Shown here: in pieces, positions 16,202 to 25,165 of the stretch
How the letters are laid out: every line of letters starts with the position of its first letter
Position numbering within the stretch: position 1 is the first letter of the stretch
Source: Natronogracilivirga saccharolytica
Lineage (GTDB): Bacteria > Bacteroidota > Rhodothermia > Balneolales > Natronogracilivirgulaceae
Length of the DNA stretch: 64,000 nucleotides
Direction: 5' to 3'
NCBI RefSeq assembly: GCF_017921895.1
Contig: NZ_JAFIDN010000001.1
Coordinates: forward strand, 124,001 to 188,000
The notes under the pieces: generated by a model
Databases searched by the model: none
What the model was told of the DNA's origin: nothing
Seen by the model: the letters and a program-made list of their open reading frames with translations, nothing else
Made by a program: the position numbers and the translations under genes

Positions 16202-17329
16202 ATGGTGATCCGTGTTCTGGCCGATCAATATCATTATCAGCTCAAGCAGCACCTGCACCCATCCGTCAAACTCGAGACTTATGATCCTGTTTCCGGATGG
16301 TCGGATGAACAGATCCGTCAGGCTGATGCCCTGATCGTCCGGACGGTCACGCCCGTAAACAGCCGGACGGTGCCATCATATCACCGGCTCAGATTCGTCG
16401 CTACTGCATCCGCCGGGCGAGATCATCTTGATGAGGAGTGGCTGCAGGAAAACAACATCCGGTTTACGGATGCCAAGGGATCCAATGCCCGCAGCGTGGC
16501 TGAGTATGTGGCAGTTAGCGTCCTGATCAGCCAACTTGTCCCGGAAGACGAGCGACGGCACCTCAGGGCCGGTATTGTAGGTGCCGGTTTCACCGGATCG
16601 GCAACTGCACAAATTCTCGATGCGCTGGGTTTCGACTGCGTTTTGTACGACCCCCCGCTTGAGGAGCGAACCCGTACCTTTCGCTCCGCCTCGCTTGATG
16701 ACGTTCTTGATACGGATATCATCAGTTTCCATGTCCCGCTGAATAAAACCGGCCGGCATGCTACGCAGCACTGGTACGATTCCGGCAAGATCCGGGCATA
16801 TCCGAAAAAACTGGTGATTAATGCATCGCGGGGCGGCGTTGTGGACGAGTCCTCCCTGCTGAAGGCCGTACACGAAGACCATATTGCAAACTATATATTA
16901 GATGTCTGGGAGCAGGAGCCGTTTTTTAATGACCAGGCTGCGCAAAACGCCCTGCTGGCAACACCTCACATCGCCGGATATTCACTGGAAGCCAAGCGCA
17001 ATGCGACAATAAAGGTTTGCGACGATTTGCACTCGTTTTTCGGGATTGAAAATCCGGTCCGGCCGGAACCTGATATCCGGTTTATCAAGTACGATGATCC
17101 TGATGTATCTCTTGAGCAGGTTATACGTACCGTACACCCTGCAGGCATATATGACTCGGCGCTGCGAGACCTGATCGGTCTGGCTGATGACAAAAAAAGG
17201 TCATTATTCCATGACATCCGGCAACATACTCCGCTCAGAAATGAATTCAACCGTATCGCCCTTCCGGATCAGCTCGCCGACCGGTACCCAGCGCTTGAAA
17301 AGCTGGGGTTTTTACGTGCATCGAACTAA
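16202..17329 (+). CDS. pdxB: 4-phosphoerythronate dehydrogenase
   Basis: PdxB oxidises 4-phosphoerythronate to 2-oxo-3-hydroxy-4-phosphobutanoate in DXP-dependent pyridoxal phosphate synthesis. The 375-aa length fits. It has the D-2-hydroxyacid dehydrogenase NAD-binding fold (GIVGAGFTGSATA), the family segment ASAGRDHLDEEWL, the catalytic Arg region (INASRGGVVDE), the Glu-containing LDVWEQEP and the catalytic His in TPHIAGYSLEAK. The extra C-terminal PdxB dimerisation domain (about 285-375) distinguishes it from simple glyoxylate or phosphoglycerate dehydrogenases. It follows the unknown Ser-rich gene by 15 bp. Confidence 0.9.
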   Translation: MVIRVLADQYHYQLKQHLHPSVKLETYDPVSGWSDEQIRQADALIVRTVTPVNSRTVPSYHRLRFVATASAGRDHLDEEWLQENNIRFTDAKGSNARSVAEYVAVSVLISQLVPEDERRHLRAGIVGAGFTGSATAQILDALGFDCVLYDPPLEERTRTFRSASLDDVLDTDIISFHVPLNKTGRHATQHWYDSGKIRAYPKKLVINASRGGVVDESSLLKAVHEDHIANYILDVWEQEPFFNDQAAQNALLATPHIAGYSLEAKRNATIKVCDDLHSFFGIENPVRPEPDIRFIKYDDPDVSLEQVIRTVHPAGIYDSALRDLIGLADDKKRSLFHDIRQHTPLRNEFNRIALPDQLADRYPALEKLGFLRASN

Positions 17330-17403
17330 TGACCGCATATGAGCTGATATCGCGCACACCCTCCCGGAATGCTGAACACTCCTGAAAAATATTGGAAAAA
17401 CAC

Positions 17404-18654
17404 GTGACAGACCGCATCATCCCTAAACGACATACATCCCCCGGCAGACGAATTACAGCTGTAGCTCCGGGCATAGTCTTGCTGCTGGCACTGTTCTGGC
17501 TGGGACATGATTTAAATATTGACGAGCGGATCGTTCTGTTTCGCTATTTATGCATGGCTTTTGCCGGAGCCATGGCCTTTATCACTCCCCATCTGCTCTT
17601 TCCGGACGGAGATAAAACGCTGATCCAGCAGCTTAATCTCTCTCCCCGTCACCTCTTGCTGCATCACGTGACGAAAGTCAAGGCTTTGTGGTTTTTTTCG
17701 ATTGCCGCTGTCTTCATCATCGCTTTCGGCGACTCCTCGCAGCCAACAGGATCATTCCATGAAAAAACCCGCCTGCTGGGGATGGGGATTGTTGCCCTCA
17801 GCGCTGTCATGCTTTATGCTCTCTACTGCTTTGCCACCATCGGCGAAACATCCCAGCGCTGGAATGAAGGGAAAATCGGCAAACAGGTTTTTGACTCCAT
17901 GGAAAAAGTGGGAAAAAGCACACCCGTCGCCGCAGGCATGTATCCGACATTCATAAGCACGATACTGGTTACCTTTTTCGGGATGATGTCGGTTGTTGTC
18001 TCAGCTTCCATACCTCAGGCACAACTGGCGGTAGTGCCCTTTGCCGCGCTTGCGGCGTATTCCGGTTTTCGGCTTGGCAGAGAAGCAAAAAGATACGACC
18101 GGCTCTACTATCAAAGTGACGCCTTTTACGATGAACTGTTTACCAATCCGTCAACCGGCACCAAAGAGTCCCGGGAACCTGCCGGTTATGATGCTGTTTA
18201 CTGGGTTCCGGGCCGCTGGCGTCCGGCTGTCTGGAGCCAGATCATACAGCTGGACCGAAAGCGTCCCATGGGCAGAATCATCGCCCTTCTGAGCTTCACC
18301 TACTTTCTGCTGATTTACCTTGGAGTTCCGGAAAGCTGGCACTCAGGCTGGCTGATATTCTGGATTTTGTCTAAAAACATGCTGGCCTGGCCGGCATCAC
18401 AAAAAGCGATGTCCCCGCCTCTGTTTCACTGGTGGATGATGCCTCCGCACGACTGGATTGCCGCAAGATTTTTCCTTCAGCTGCGCTGGACGTTTGTGCT
18501 GCTGCTGACAACCGCAGCCGCTGCACTGTTCTCCGGTGCAGTGACCTGGACCGCCGTCGGGATATGGATCATTCTGGATGTTTTCGTGTCCCTCCTGTCG
18601 GCCGTAGTACTTACCCGCATCAATGAATATGCCTTTAAAAAACGTTATGTATGA
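17404..18654 (+). CDS. Unknown multispan membrane protein, permease of an ABC exporter
   Basis: This protein of about 416 aa has roughly ten hydrophobic segments (first near VAPGIVLLLALFWLG, last near ILDVFVSLLSAVVLT) and no recognised domain. Its stop overlaps the start of an ABC ATPase (ATGA), so it is almost surely the membrane partner of that ATPase. A long cytoplasmic loop (about 215-270) separates the two halves. I choose GTG 17404 as the start; TTG 17392 in the same frame is possible. Two short ORFs (17329-17385 and 17369-17407) lead from the pdxB stop to this GTG with overlapping stop/start codons, which could couple translation. The substrate is unknown; bacteriocin-type or lipid export are both open. 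Confidence 0.75.
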   Translation: MTDRIIPKRHTSPGRRITAVAPGIVLLLALFWLGHDLNIDERIVLFRYLCMAFAGAMAFITPHLLFPDGDKTLIQQLNLSPRHLLLHHVTKVKALWFFSIAAVFIIAFGDSSQPTGSFHEKTRLLGMGIVALSAVMLYALYCFATIGETSQRWNEGKIGKQVFDSMEKVGKSTPVAAGMYPTFISTILVTFFGMMSVVVSASIPQAQLAVVPFAALAAYSGFRLGREAKRYDRLYYQSDAFYDELFTNPSTGTKESREPAGYDAVYWVPGRWRPAVWSQIIQLDRKRPMGRIIALLSFTYFLLIYLGVPESWHSGWLIFWILSKNMLAWPASQKAMSPPLFHWWMMPPHDWIAARFFLQLRWTFVLLLTTAAAALFSGAVTWTAVGIWIILDVFVSLLSAVVLTRINEYAFKKRYV

Positions 18655-19298
18655 GTGACTTTCTGACCGTCAACAATCTGTCCAAACGCTATGGTACCGG
18701 TCCCATGGTGATATCGGGACTGAACCATCAGTTTTCAAAGGGGAAAGCAACCGGACTGATCGGAGCCAACGGATCGGGTAAAACCACCTTTCTGCGACTG
18801 GTTTCGGTTACCGCATTCCCGACCGAAGGCAATATTACATTCAAAGGCAGATCCATTTATGATGCTCCTCATGAATTTCTGAAGCATATTGGTATTGTTA
18901 CCGATGCCACCGACCTGCCGGTTTACCTGAGTGCATCTGAACTGCTTGAATGGACATTGCGCGCCAGAAAAAAGTGGGACGACAACTCATCACAAAAAAG
19001 TATAGATAACCTGTTCGCCAGATTGAAATTTGATGAGCGCAGACACAACCTGATCGGGACGTATTCCAGCGGAATGCTTCAAAAAACCATGCTCGCCTGC
19101 AGTCTGATTACGGAGCCGGAGATTATCCTTCTGGATGAACCGTTTCGTGCCCTTGACGAGGGAAGCAAAAAGGCCTCCATCGAAATACTGGAAGAGTTCA
19201 AGGAAAACGGCGGAACCATCCTGGTGTCCAGTCACCTGAGGAGAAGCCTGGCCCGGATCTGTGACGATTATATCAACTTTCCGGTAACAAGCGGATAA
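18651..19298 (+). CDS. ABC transporter ATP-binding protein
   Basis: This 215-aa ATPase has Walker A (GANGSGKTT), a Q-loop region, the signature motif in variant form (YSSGMLQK in place of LSGGQ), Walker B (IILLDEPFRALDEG) and the switch His (VSSHLRR). The short size and variant signature resemble the CcmA/NatA-like exporters with one ATPase and a multispan permease. It overlaps the preceding membrane-protein gene by 4 bp (ATGA), so the two form one transporter. The stop is 79 bp from the stop of the convergent tatD gene. Confidence 0.9.
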   Translation: MSDFLTVNNLSKRYGTGPMVISGLNHQFSKGKATGLIGANGSGKTTFLRLVSVTAFPTEGNITFKGRSIYDAPHEFLKHIGIVTDATDLPVYLSASELLEWTLRARKKWDDNSSQKSIDNLFARLKFDERRHNLIGTYSSGMLQKTMLACSLITEPEIILLDEPFRALDEGSKKASIEILEEFKENGGTILVSSHLRRSLARICDDYINFPVTSG

Positions 19299-19377
19299 GG
19301 TGCTCTCATGACGGGGTCACCGGCTTGCGGAAAGTCCGGTTTAAATGAATTCCTTTTCTATCCGGGGTCAGCCGGTA

Positions 19378-20169
19378 TCAGCCGGCTTCATCCAACCGGA
19401 AGAGGGTTTGGGCATTATTTGTTGTAATCCGGTCGATGTCGTCAAATCCGGCATTTTTGACCCCGGCCAGTTTCCGGGCAGTGTAACGCATATAAGATGG
19501 TTCGTTTCTCTTGCCCCGCTTCGGCACAGGTGCAAGATAGGGTGCGTCGGTTTCGAGCAGAAGTTTATCGAGCGGCAGATCAGCAACCACTCTGTCAACT
19601 CCCGCGTTTTTGAAGGTTATCACTCCGCCGATTCCGAGATAAAGTCCTGAATCAAGTGCCCGGCGCCCCTCTTCGGGTGTGCCGTTAAAACAGTGCCAGA
19701 CCCCGTACAGTCTGCCGTCCTGTTCATCCTCGATAATATCAAGCATGTCGGCCGTACTGTTTCTGTTGTGGATTACTACCGGTTTATTAAGCGCCTTTGC
19801 AACACTGCAGTGCTGGCGGAAACTCCGCCTCTGAGCTGACACATGTTCGTCAGACCAGTAATAGTCGAGCCCGGTCTCTCCAACGGCAATGATATCCGGT
19901 GATGCGGCTAACTTGTGCAGCTTATCCTCAAATCCGTCCTGACCGGCCAGTTTGCCCGACAGGCTCTTCCCCACATCGCAGGGATGGATGCCCGCCATTT
20001 TCCGGAATTCAATACGCGGATGGGAAAGTTCATCCATCCGGGCCAGAGAATCAAAATCTATGGCCGGCATGAGAATGGATTTGACTCCGCTTTCGGAAGC
20101 ACGGTCCAGTACATCCTTCAGGTCGTCCCGGAATTGCGGCAGATAGATGTGGGAGTGTGTATCGATCAT
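19378..20169 (-). CDS. tatD: TatD family metal-dependent hydrolase (DNase)
   Basis: The start is set at ATG 20169 because the family begins with the metal motif MIDTHSHI; the frame is open 57 bp further upstream. The 263-aa TIM-barrel protein has DTHSHI, the GETGLDYYW segment with the metal-bridging Glu, the VIHNRN and WHCFNG histidines, and the C-terminal LETDAPYLAPVPKRGKRNEP with the catalytic Asp. TatD proteins are 3'-5' deoxyribonucleases or D-aminoacyl-tRNA-type hydrolases with a role in DNA repair. It is divergent from recA. Confidence 0.92.
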   Translation of the reverse strand: MIDTHSHIYLPQFRDDLKDVLDRASESGVKSILMPAIDFDSLARMDELSHPRIEFRKMAGIHPCDVGKSLSGKLAGQDGFEDKLHKLAASPDIIAVGETGLDYYWSDEHVSAQRRSFRQHCSVAKALNKPVVIHNRNSTADMLDIIEDEQDGRLYGVWHCFNGTPEEGRRALDSGLYLGIGGVITFKNAGVDRVVADLPLDKLLLETDAPYLAPVPKRGKRNEPSYMRYTARKLAGVKNAGFDDIDRITTNNAQTLFRLDEAG

Positions 20170-20307
20170 AATACTGCAGGTTTCGGAATTCTGAATGTGA
20201 CTCTGAAATCCAAACAACGATTTCAATGCTGCCTATGATAATCAAAACTCATAAGCTCTGCCGGTTCGTTTTTTTGAAATATCAATAACAGGGATGATTT
20301 TTTTATA

Positions 20308-20382
20308 TGTTTAAAATTTTCGATTCATAATGTCAGGTGAACCGAAGGTCACGAAGTGAAATACCAAAACAGTCTTAATCAT
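20308..20382 (+). repeat. Third copy of the dispersed intergenic repeat
   Basis: This unit reads TGTTTAAAATTTTCGATTCA, then the 23-bp core at 20338-20360, then a segment ending in TTAATCAT; similarity to unit 1 continues through GTGTGTC at 20389-20395. The core is identical to that at 1310-1332, while the flanks match unit 1 better, which lacks the core. It lies about 290 bp upstream of the recA start. Confidence 0.6.
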
Positions 20383-20604
20383 ATGTCTGTGTGTCAGAAC
20401 TCAAGATCTGTCATGGGTATTACATGTAAGCGAACAGCTTTTGAGTCCTCGTGCAAATATGCCTGTTTGAGCTATGTTATGAAAAAAAAACGTAATGGGG
20501 ATAAAAAGAACAAAAGGGCTGTTACTTTTTTTTGATATGTGACAAAACGGATTGTAAGTTTTTGCAGTGTTGGTTATCCAATTACTAAAATGATGTCATT
20601 CGTT

Positions 20605-20636
20605 TTTGTTTTTGGATTGCAAACAACTTATATTCA
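20605..20636 (+). promoter_or_regulatory. Candidate Bacteroidota-type promoter of recA
   Basis: TTTG (20605-20608) is followed after exactly 20 nt by TATATTCA (20629-20636), a partial match to TAnnTTTG. Transcription would start near 20643, giving a leader of about 33 nt with GGAG 14 nt before the ATG. Confidence 0.35.
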
Positions 20637-20675
20637 AACATATTTTACACATATACCTAACGGAGTCTCGTTACC

Positions 20676-21773
20676 ATGGCTGATAATGAAAGATTAAAGG
20701 CGCTTGACCTGGCAGTTGGCCAGATTGAAAAACAACACGGCAAGGGTACCATTATGCGTTTGGGTGATCAGCCGGTTGTCAACATTCCATCAATCTCCAC
20801 CGGATCCCTGTCAGTGGATCACGTCCTTGGGGTAGGCGGTATTCCACGTGGCAGAGTAACCGAAATATACGGTCCTGAATCCAGTGGAAAAACCACACTC
20901 GCCCTGCATGTAATTGCCGAAGCACAGCGTAAAGGCGGGCATGCTGCCATGATTGATGCCGAACATGCATTTGACCCGAAATACGGCAAAGCCCTGGGAA
21001 TAAAAATAGACGAACTCCTGATATCTCAACCTGACAATGGTGAGCAGGCTTTGGAAATTGCAGAAACGCTCATCCGGTCTGCTGCCCTGGATGTTGTTGT
21101 CATTGATTCCGTGGCGGCTCTGGTCCCGAGAGCTGAACTTGACGGTGAAATGGGTGATTCACAGGTCGGGTTGCAGGCAAGACTCATGTCGCAGGCCTTG
21201 CGTAAACTCACCGGCGTGGTCAACAGAACACACACGGCAGTTATTTTCATCAATCAGCTGCGTGAAAAGATAGGAGTCATGTTCGGAAACCCGGAAACTA
21301 CTACGGGTGGAAAAGCGCTGAAATTCTACTCTTCCGTGCGTATTGATATCCGGAGAATCGGAGCCATCAAAAGAGGCGAGGACGTTATAGGTAACAGGAC
21401 CAAAGTGAAAGTGGTCAAAAACAAGGTTGCCCCTCCTTTCAAAACCTGTGAATTCAATATTATGTACGGCCAGGGCATATCGCGGATTGCAGAATTGCTG
21501 GATCTTGCCGTGCAGTTTGACATTGTACAAAAGAGAGGAAGCTGGTACCGGTATGACGGAGAGCCTATCGGGCAGGGTACCGACTCAGCCATTCAGTTTC
21601 TCCGGGAAGATGAGGCACTCTGCGATAAAATTGAGCAGATCGTTCGCCATAAACTGATGCCGGAGCAGTACCCCGACAATGGTGAGGACCCAAATAAGCC
21701 AAAAGAAAGTAAAGAAACCTCGTCTTCTGACAAGTCTGCTGCTAAATCCGGCTCTTCGGCGTCTGGTAAGTAA
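20676..21773 (+). CDS. recA: Recombinase RecA
   Basis: RecA forms filaments on single-stranded DNA, drives strand exchange and would trigger LexA cleavage if LexA is present. The 365-aa protein has Walker A GPESSGKT (66-73), Walker B-type VVIDSVAAL, the L1 and L2 loops ([18 protein letters not shown] and [20 protein letters not shown]) and a C-terminal acidic/Ser-rich tail ([19 protein letters not shown]). No intein is present. recX follows after 87 bp, the common order. The product is a full-length and ordinary RecA. Confidence 0.98.
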   Translation: MADNERLKALDLAVGQIEKQHGKGTIMRLGDQPVVNIPSISTGSLSVDHVLGVGGIPRGRVTEIYGPESSGKTTLALHVIAEAQRKGGHAAMIDAEHAFDPKYGKALGIKIDELLISQPDNGEQALEIAETLIRSAALDVVVIDSVAALVPRAELDGEMGDSQVGLQARLMSQALRKLTGVVNRTHTAVIFINQLREKIGVMFGNPETTTGGKALKFYSSVRIDIRRIGAIKRGEDVIGNRTKVKVVKNKVAPPFKTCEFNIMYGQGISRIAELLDLAVQFDIVQKRGSWYRYDGEPIGQGTDSAIQFLREDEALCDKIEQIVRHKLMPEQYPDNGEDPNKPKESKETSSSDKSAAKSGSSASGK

Positions 21774-21860
21774 TCAGTTATATCAGGCTCTATGCATCTG
21801 TTACGACATCTGAGTATAAACCTCTACATCAGATTACTTTTTATTGATACCGATTGATCC

Positions 21861-22535
21861 ATGGAAAACATACCGGATATCCTGCCGGGACGCTGTACAA
21901 ACATTACGAGGCAAAAAAACAACAGTGACAGAGTCTCAGTGTTTGTAAATGGTGAATATCTGGATGGGTTTTATCAGGATGTGCTGCATGATTTCTCAAT
22001 TCAGTCGGAGAGCTTGATCACCCCCGACCTGTATCTCAGGCTCCGGGAAAAAGACCGCTTCTACAAGCTCAGGCATCAAATATTCCGCTGGCTCGCTGTC
22101 AGAGACCACAGCACCGGAGAAATTCGGAATAAAAGCATGGCCAGAGGTTACACAGGTTCTGAGGCGGACGAGGCAATTTCTTATTTTGTCAGCATGTCTT
22201 ATCTGGACGATTGCACATTCACAGAAAAGTTTGCAAGAGAAAAAGCAGAGTCCGGCAAGTGGGGCCCGGCAAAAATCAGGGCAGCTTTGTCCAAAAAAGG
22301 AGTAAAAAAACAGTATATTGATGCGTCGCTGCGAGGATTGTTCAGCAATGAACAATCAAGCAAAACACTTTTGAAAGCAGCATCAGGCATTCGAACGAAG
22401 TTGATGCGCACTGATGACAAACTGAAAAGAAAAAAGAAGCTGGTGGATTTTTTGATACGCAGAGGATTTCCGCCTGACATCGTATTTGAAAAATCCGATG
22501 ATATTTTAAGACAGTTGGAAAATGAAGAAACTTAA
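21861..22535 (+). CDS. recX: Regulatory protein RecX
   Basis: This 224-aa protein matches RecX in size, three-helix repeat layout and position directly after recA. It has the family segments RDHSTGEIRNKSMARGY, SYLDDCTFTEKFAREKAESGKWGPAKIRAALSKKGV (seen in part) and a C-terminal LIRRGFPPDIVFE. RecX caps or destabilises RecA filaments. Its 3' end overlaps the next gene by 14 bp. N-terminal residues 1-60 form an extra domain also seen in longer RecX proteins. Confidence 0.87.
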   Translation: MENIPDILPGRCTNITRQKNNSDRVSVFVNGEYLDGFYQDVLHDFSIQSESLITPDLYLRLREKDRFYKLRHQIFRWLAVRDHSTGEIRNKSMARGYTGSEADEAISYFVSMSYLDDCTFTEKFAREKAESGKWGPAKIRAALSKKGVKKQYIDASLRGLFSNEQSSKTLLKAASGIRTKLMRTDDKLKRKKKLVDFLIRRGFPPDIVFEKSDDILRQLENEET

Positions 22536-23589
22536 TGCCGAAACCTTTATTCGACTGATTATCGGCCTGGCAGCTGTTCTGCTTTTTCTGCTTATCCTCT
22601 ACAGGTTTTTCACTCTTGTTCTGTATGCACTGATTGCTCTTGTTATAACCTACATTCTTGATCCTTTTGTAAACAGAATGCAGGCAGTGGGTATGAACCG
22701 GACCCTGGCCATAAGTATTGTTATTTCATCGCTGATACTTTTGCTGGTTTGGTTTTCCAGCACCATTCTGCCGGCCATCGCCAACCAGCTCATCATATTG
22801 AGCCAGCAGCTGAATATCGATGCCGTTATTGCTGTCACTGCTCAAATTGAAGAGCAGATTCTTGAACACCTGCCGTTTCTTCAGGAAGGCATATTAATTG
22901 ACAATGTGCCCAATGCTGTTGATGCACTTTTCCAAACAGAAGACTTTGCTGCTACTCTCAACAACATACTTGGTATCTTCGCTGATATTTTCTGGGCCTT
23001 TCTGGTTGTTCCTTTTGCCACCTTCTTCATACTGAAAGATGGTGCGCGGCTTCGAAGAAACATTCTCCAGCTGGTGCCGAACAAATATTTTGAGACTGTA
23101 CTTACCGGAATAGAGAAAATTGAAAAACGGCTGGTAACATACTTCAAAAGTGTCGGTTTGCAAAGCATCATTATTGCCACTACCGCCACAATTACGCTGA
23201 GTTTTGTTGGATTGAACAACGCTCTTTCTGTCGGAATAGCTGCCGGTGTTGCTAACATTATCCCTTACTTCGGTCCGATCATTGGTTATGTTCTTTCCAT
23301 AATTGTTTCGATACTAGAGACCGGTGATTTCTCACTCGTTATTTTTGTCATAATTGCCATTGCTATCACCCAGGTCATAGATAATATTATCGTACAACCT
23401 CTTCTTTTTTCCAGGTCTGCCAATCTGCATCCTCTTGTTGTTCTTTTTGTTGTGATGACAGGTGCAGAACTGGCCGGAATATTCGGCATGCTGATAGCTG
23501 TTCCGCTCACTGCCGTAATTGTAATCACAGCTAAACAGATCAGCTGGAGTCTTGAAAATTATCACGTTTTCAGACTCACTAATAATTAA
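22522..23589 (+). CDS. AI-2E family transporter (PerM-like permease)
   Basis: This 355-aa membrane protein has about eight hydrophobic segments and the family's typical C-terminal signature GIAAGVANIIPYFGPIIGY and ITQVIDNIIVQPLLFSRS. The central part (about 95-150) is an extracytoplasmic amphipathic region. Family members have been tied to autoinducer-2 export or to Na+(Li+)/H+ antiport; the substrate here cannot be told. The start overlaps the recX stop by 14 bp, and the S66 peptidase gene follows by 12 bp, so the recA-purH stretch may be one transcript. Confidence 0.88.
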   Translation: MKKLNAETFIRLIIGLAAVLLFLLILYRFFTLVLYALIALVITYILDPFVNRMQAVGMNRTLAISIVISSLILLLVWFSSTILPAIANQLIILSQQLNIDAVIAVTAQIEEQILEHLPFLQEGILIDNVPNAVDALFQTEDFAATLNNILGIFADIFWAFLVVPFATFFILKDGARLRRNILQLVPNKYFETVLTGIEKIEKRLVTYFKSVGLQSIIIATTATITLSFVGLNNALSVGIAAGVANIIPYFGPIIGYVLSIIVSILETGDFSLVIFVIIAIAITQVIDNIIVQPLLFSRSANLHPLVVLFVVMTGAELAGIFGMLIAVPLTAVIVITAKQISWSLENYHVFRLTNN

Positions 23590-23601
23590 CCGTATTTCTA
23601 C

Positions 23602-24522
23602 ATGACATTGCACCCACTGCCCGATAACGGTACCATCGGAGTGATGGCGCCCTCATCCCCGGTTGAAGAAGACAAGCTGGAGAATGGTATTCGCTATCTT
23701 GAAAATCTGGGCTACAAAGTACATGCAACTGATAGCTGCTATAGCCGGGACAATTACCTTGCCGGAAGTGCATCGCGACGCGCTTCCGAACTTATGGACC
23801 TGATACAGGATAAAACCGTTAATGCGATTTTCTTTGCGCGCGGAGGCTTTGGAAGTGCGGCAATGCTGCCACTGCTTGATTATGATGCTATTCGCAATGC
23901 AAGAAAACTGATGGTCGGTTACAGCGATATTACAGCCCTTCAATGGGGAATTTATGCAAAAACCGGTCTCCCCTCACTTTCCACCGGAATGCCCGCTACC
24001 GATTTTAATTCTGTTCCGGTTAATCCCGTATTTGAAGATTCATTCTGGACATTCATAAAAACCGGCAAAATTGATTACAGCCTGCAGGTGCCGTCAAACC
24101 GGAAAAATGGTACCATCTCGGGCATATCCCTTCCTGCCACATTATCCGTCGCAACAAAACTGGCAGGGTCACCCTATTTCCCGGACCTGAAGCAATCCAT
24201 ACCAATCCTTGAAGATGTTGGTGAGTCAAGACATAAAGTAGAAGGTTATCTCTGGCAGGCAAGACTGGCCGGCTGGTTTGACCGTGCTTCTGCCGTCATA
24301 CTCGGCGATTTTGCAGAACCCGAACAGGAAACATTTCCTGACAACCCCTCACTTGACAAAGTGTTTGACCGTACTTTTGAAGGTTTGAATATCCCGGTCA
24401 TACGGCATGTTCCCTACGGCCACATTGACAACAAAATTCCGTTTCCACTGGGTGTTGAATTATCGCTATCTTTTGGCTCAGATGTAAAAATATCCAGCCA
24501 AGAATCCCTGTTTGATATTTGA
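23602..24522 (+). CDS. LD-carboxypeptidase (peptidase S66 family)
   Basis: The enzyme removes the terminal D-Ala from murein tetrapeptides during peptidoglycan recycling. The 306-aa protein carries the S66 catalytic triad: Ser in MVGYSDITAL, Glu in EDVGESRHKVEGYL, and His in VPYGHIDNKIPFPLG. The start GVMAPSSPVEE is the usual family start and there is no signal peptide, so it acts in the cytoplasm like LdcA. A microcin-immunity (MccF) role is the alternative within the family. Its stop overlaps the TTG start of purN (TTGA). Confidence 0.9.
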   Translation: MTLHPLPDNGTIGVMAPSSPVEEDKLENGIRYLENLGYKVHATDSCYSRDNYLAGSASRRASELMDLIQDKTVNAIFFARGGFGSAAMLPLLDYDAIRNARKLMVGYSDITALQWGIYAKTGLPSLSTGMPATDFNSVPVNPVFEDSFWTFIKTGKIDYSLQVPSNRKNGTISGISLPATLSVATKLAGSPYFPDLKQSIPILEDVGESRHKVEGYLWQARLAGWFDRASAVILGDFAEPEQETFPDNPSLDKVFDRTFEGLNIPVIRHVPYGHIDNKIPFPLGVELSLSFGSDVKISSQESLFDI

Positions 24523-25118
24523 GTACAAAAAAAATAACTGTTTTCGCGTCCGGGTCGGGCACCAACTTCAAAAAAATACACCAGGCTGCACTGGACAACC
24601 GGATTCCTGCCTCTGTAACCTGCCTTATCTGCAACAATCCTGAAGCCGGTGCCCTTTCATACGCAAAAAAACAAGGCATACGCACCTGCCTCATATCACA
24701 TACAGATTTCGATTCTGAACAGACATTTGCTGCAAGACTGAATGAGGTTCTCAGATCGGAAAAGCCCGACCTGATTGCTCTGGCCGGATATCTCAAAAAG
24801 ATTCCTGATTCTGTAATCGAACAGTATCACGGTAAAATCATCAATATCCATCCTTCCCTGCTTCCGAAATATGGAGGTAAAGGCTGGTATGGCATGAAAG
24901 TGCATCAGGCAGTAATCGAAAACAACGAACCGGTTTCCGGTTGTACAGTTCATTATGTTACAACCGAATATGATGAAGGCCCAATCATTGCGCAGAAACA
25001 AATTACCGTCAGTCCTGATGATACTCCGGAGACTCTGGCGAATAAAATTCAAAAACTGGAGCATCAGCTGTATCCTGAGGTGATCAAAGATCTACTTTCC
25101 GGTAATTCATCAAAATAA
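24519..25118 (+). CDS. purN: Phosphoribosylglycinamide formyltransferase
   Basis: PurN transfers a formyl group from 10-formyl-THF to GAR, the third step of purine synthesis. The 199-aa protein starts at TTG within TTGA, overlapping the previous stop, so translation is probably coupled. It has the start motif VFASGSGTNFK, the catalytic His motif NIHPSLLPKYGG and the catalytic Asp in YDEGPIIAQ. purH follows after 47 bp. Confidence 0.95.
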   Translation: MSTKKITVFASGSGTNFKKIHQAALDNRIPASVTCLICNNPEAGALSYAKKQGIRTCLISHTDFDSEQTFAARLNEVLRSEKPDLIALAGYLKKIPDSVIEQYHGKIINIHPSLLPKYGGKGWYGMKVHQAVIENNEPVSGCTVHYVTTEYDEGPIIAQKQITVSPDDTPETLANKIQKLEHQLYPEVIKDLLSGNSSK

Positions 25119-25165
25119 CCATCAATCATATTTCAGCGACAGTTTAACCTTTAAATATTTCGTTT

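Larger units (their letters stand above)
20170..20675. other. Divergent intergenic region between tatD and recA (506 bp)
   Basis: The spacer holds one copy of the dispersed repeat (20308-20382), a stretch of A/T-rich sequence (20470-20640) and a candidate recA promoter. I see no ORF of note and no tRNA. I found no clear LexA-type palindrome in front of recA. Confidence 0.5.
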
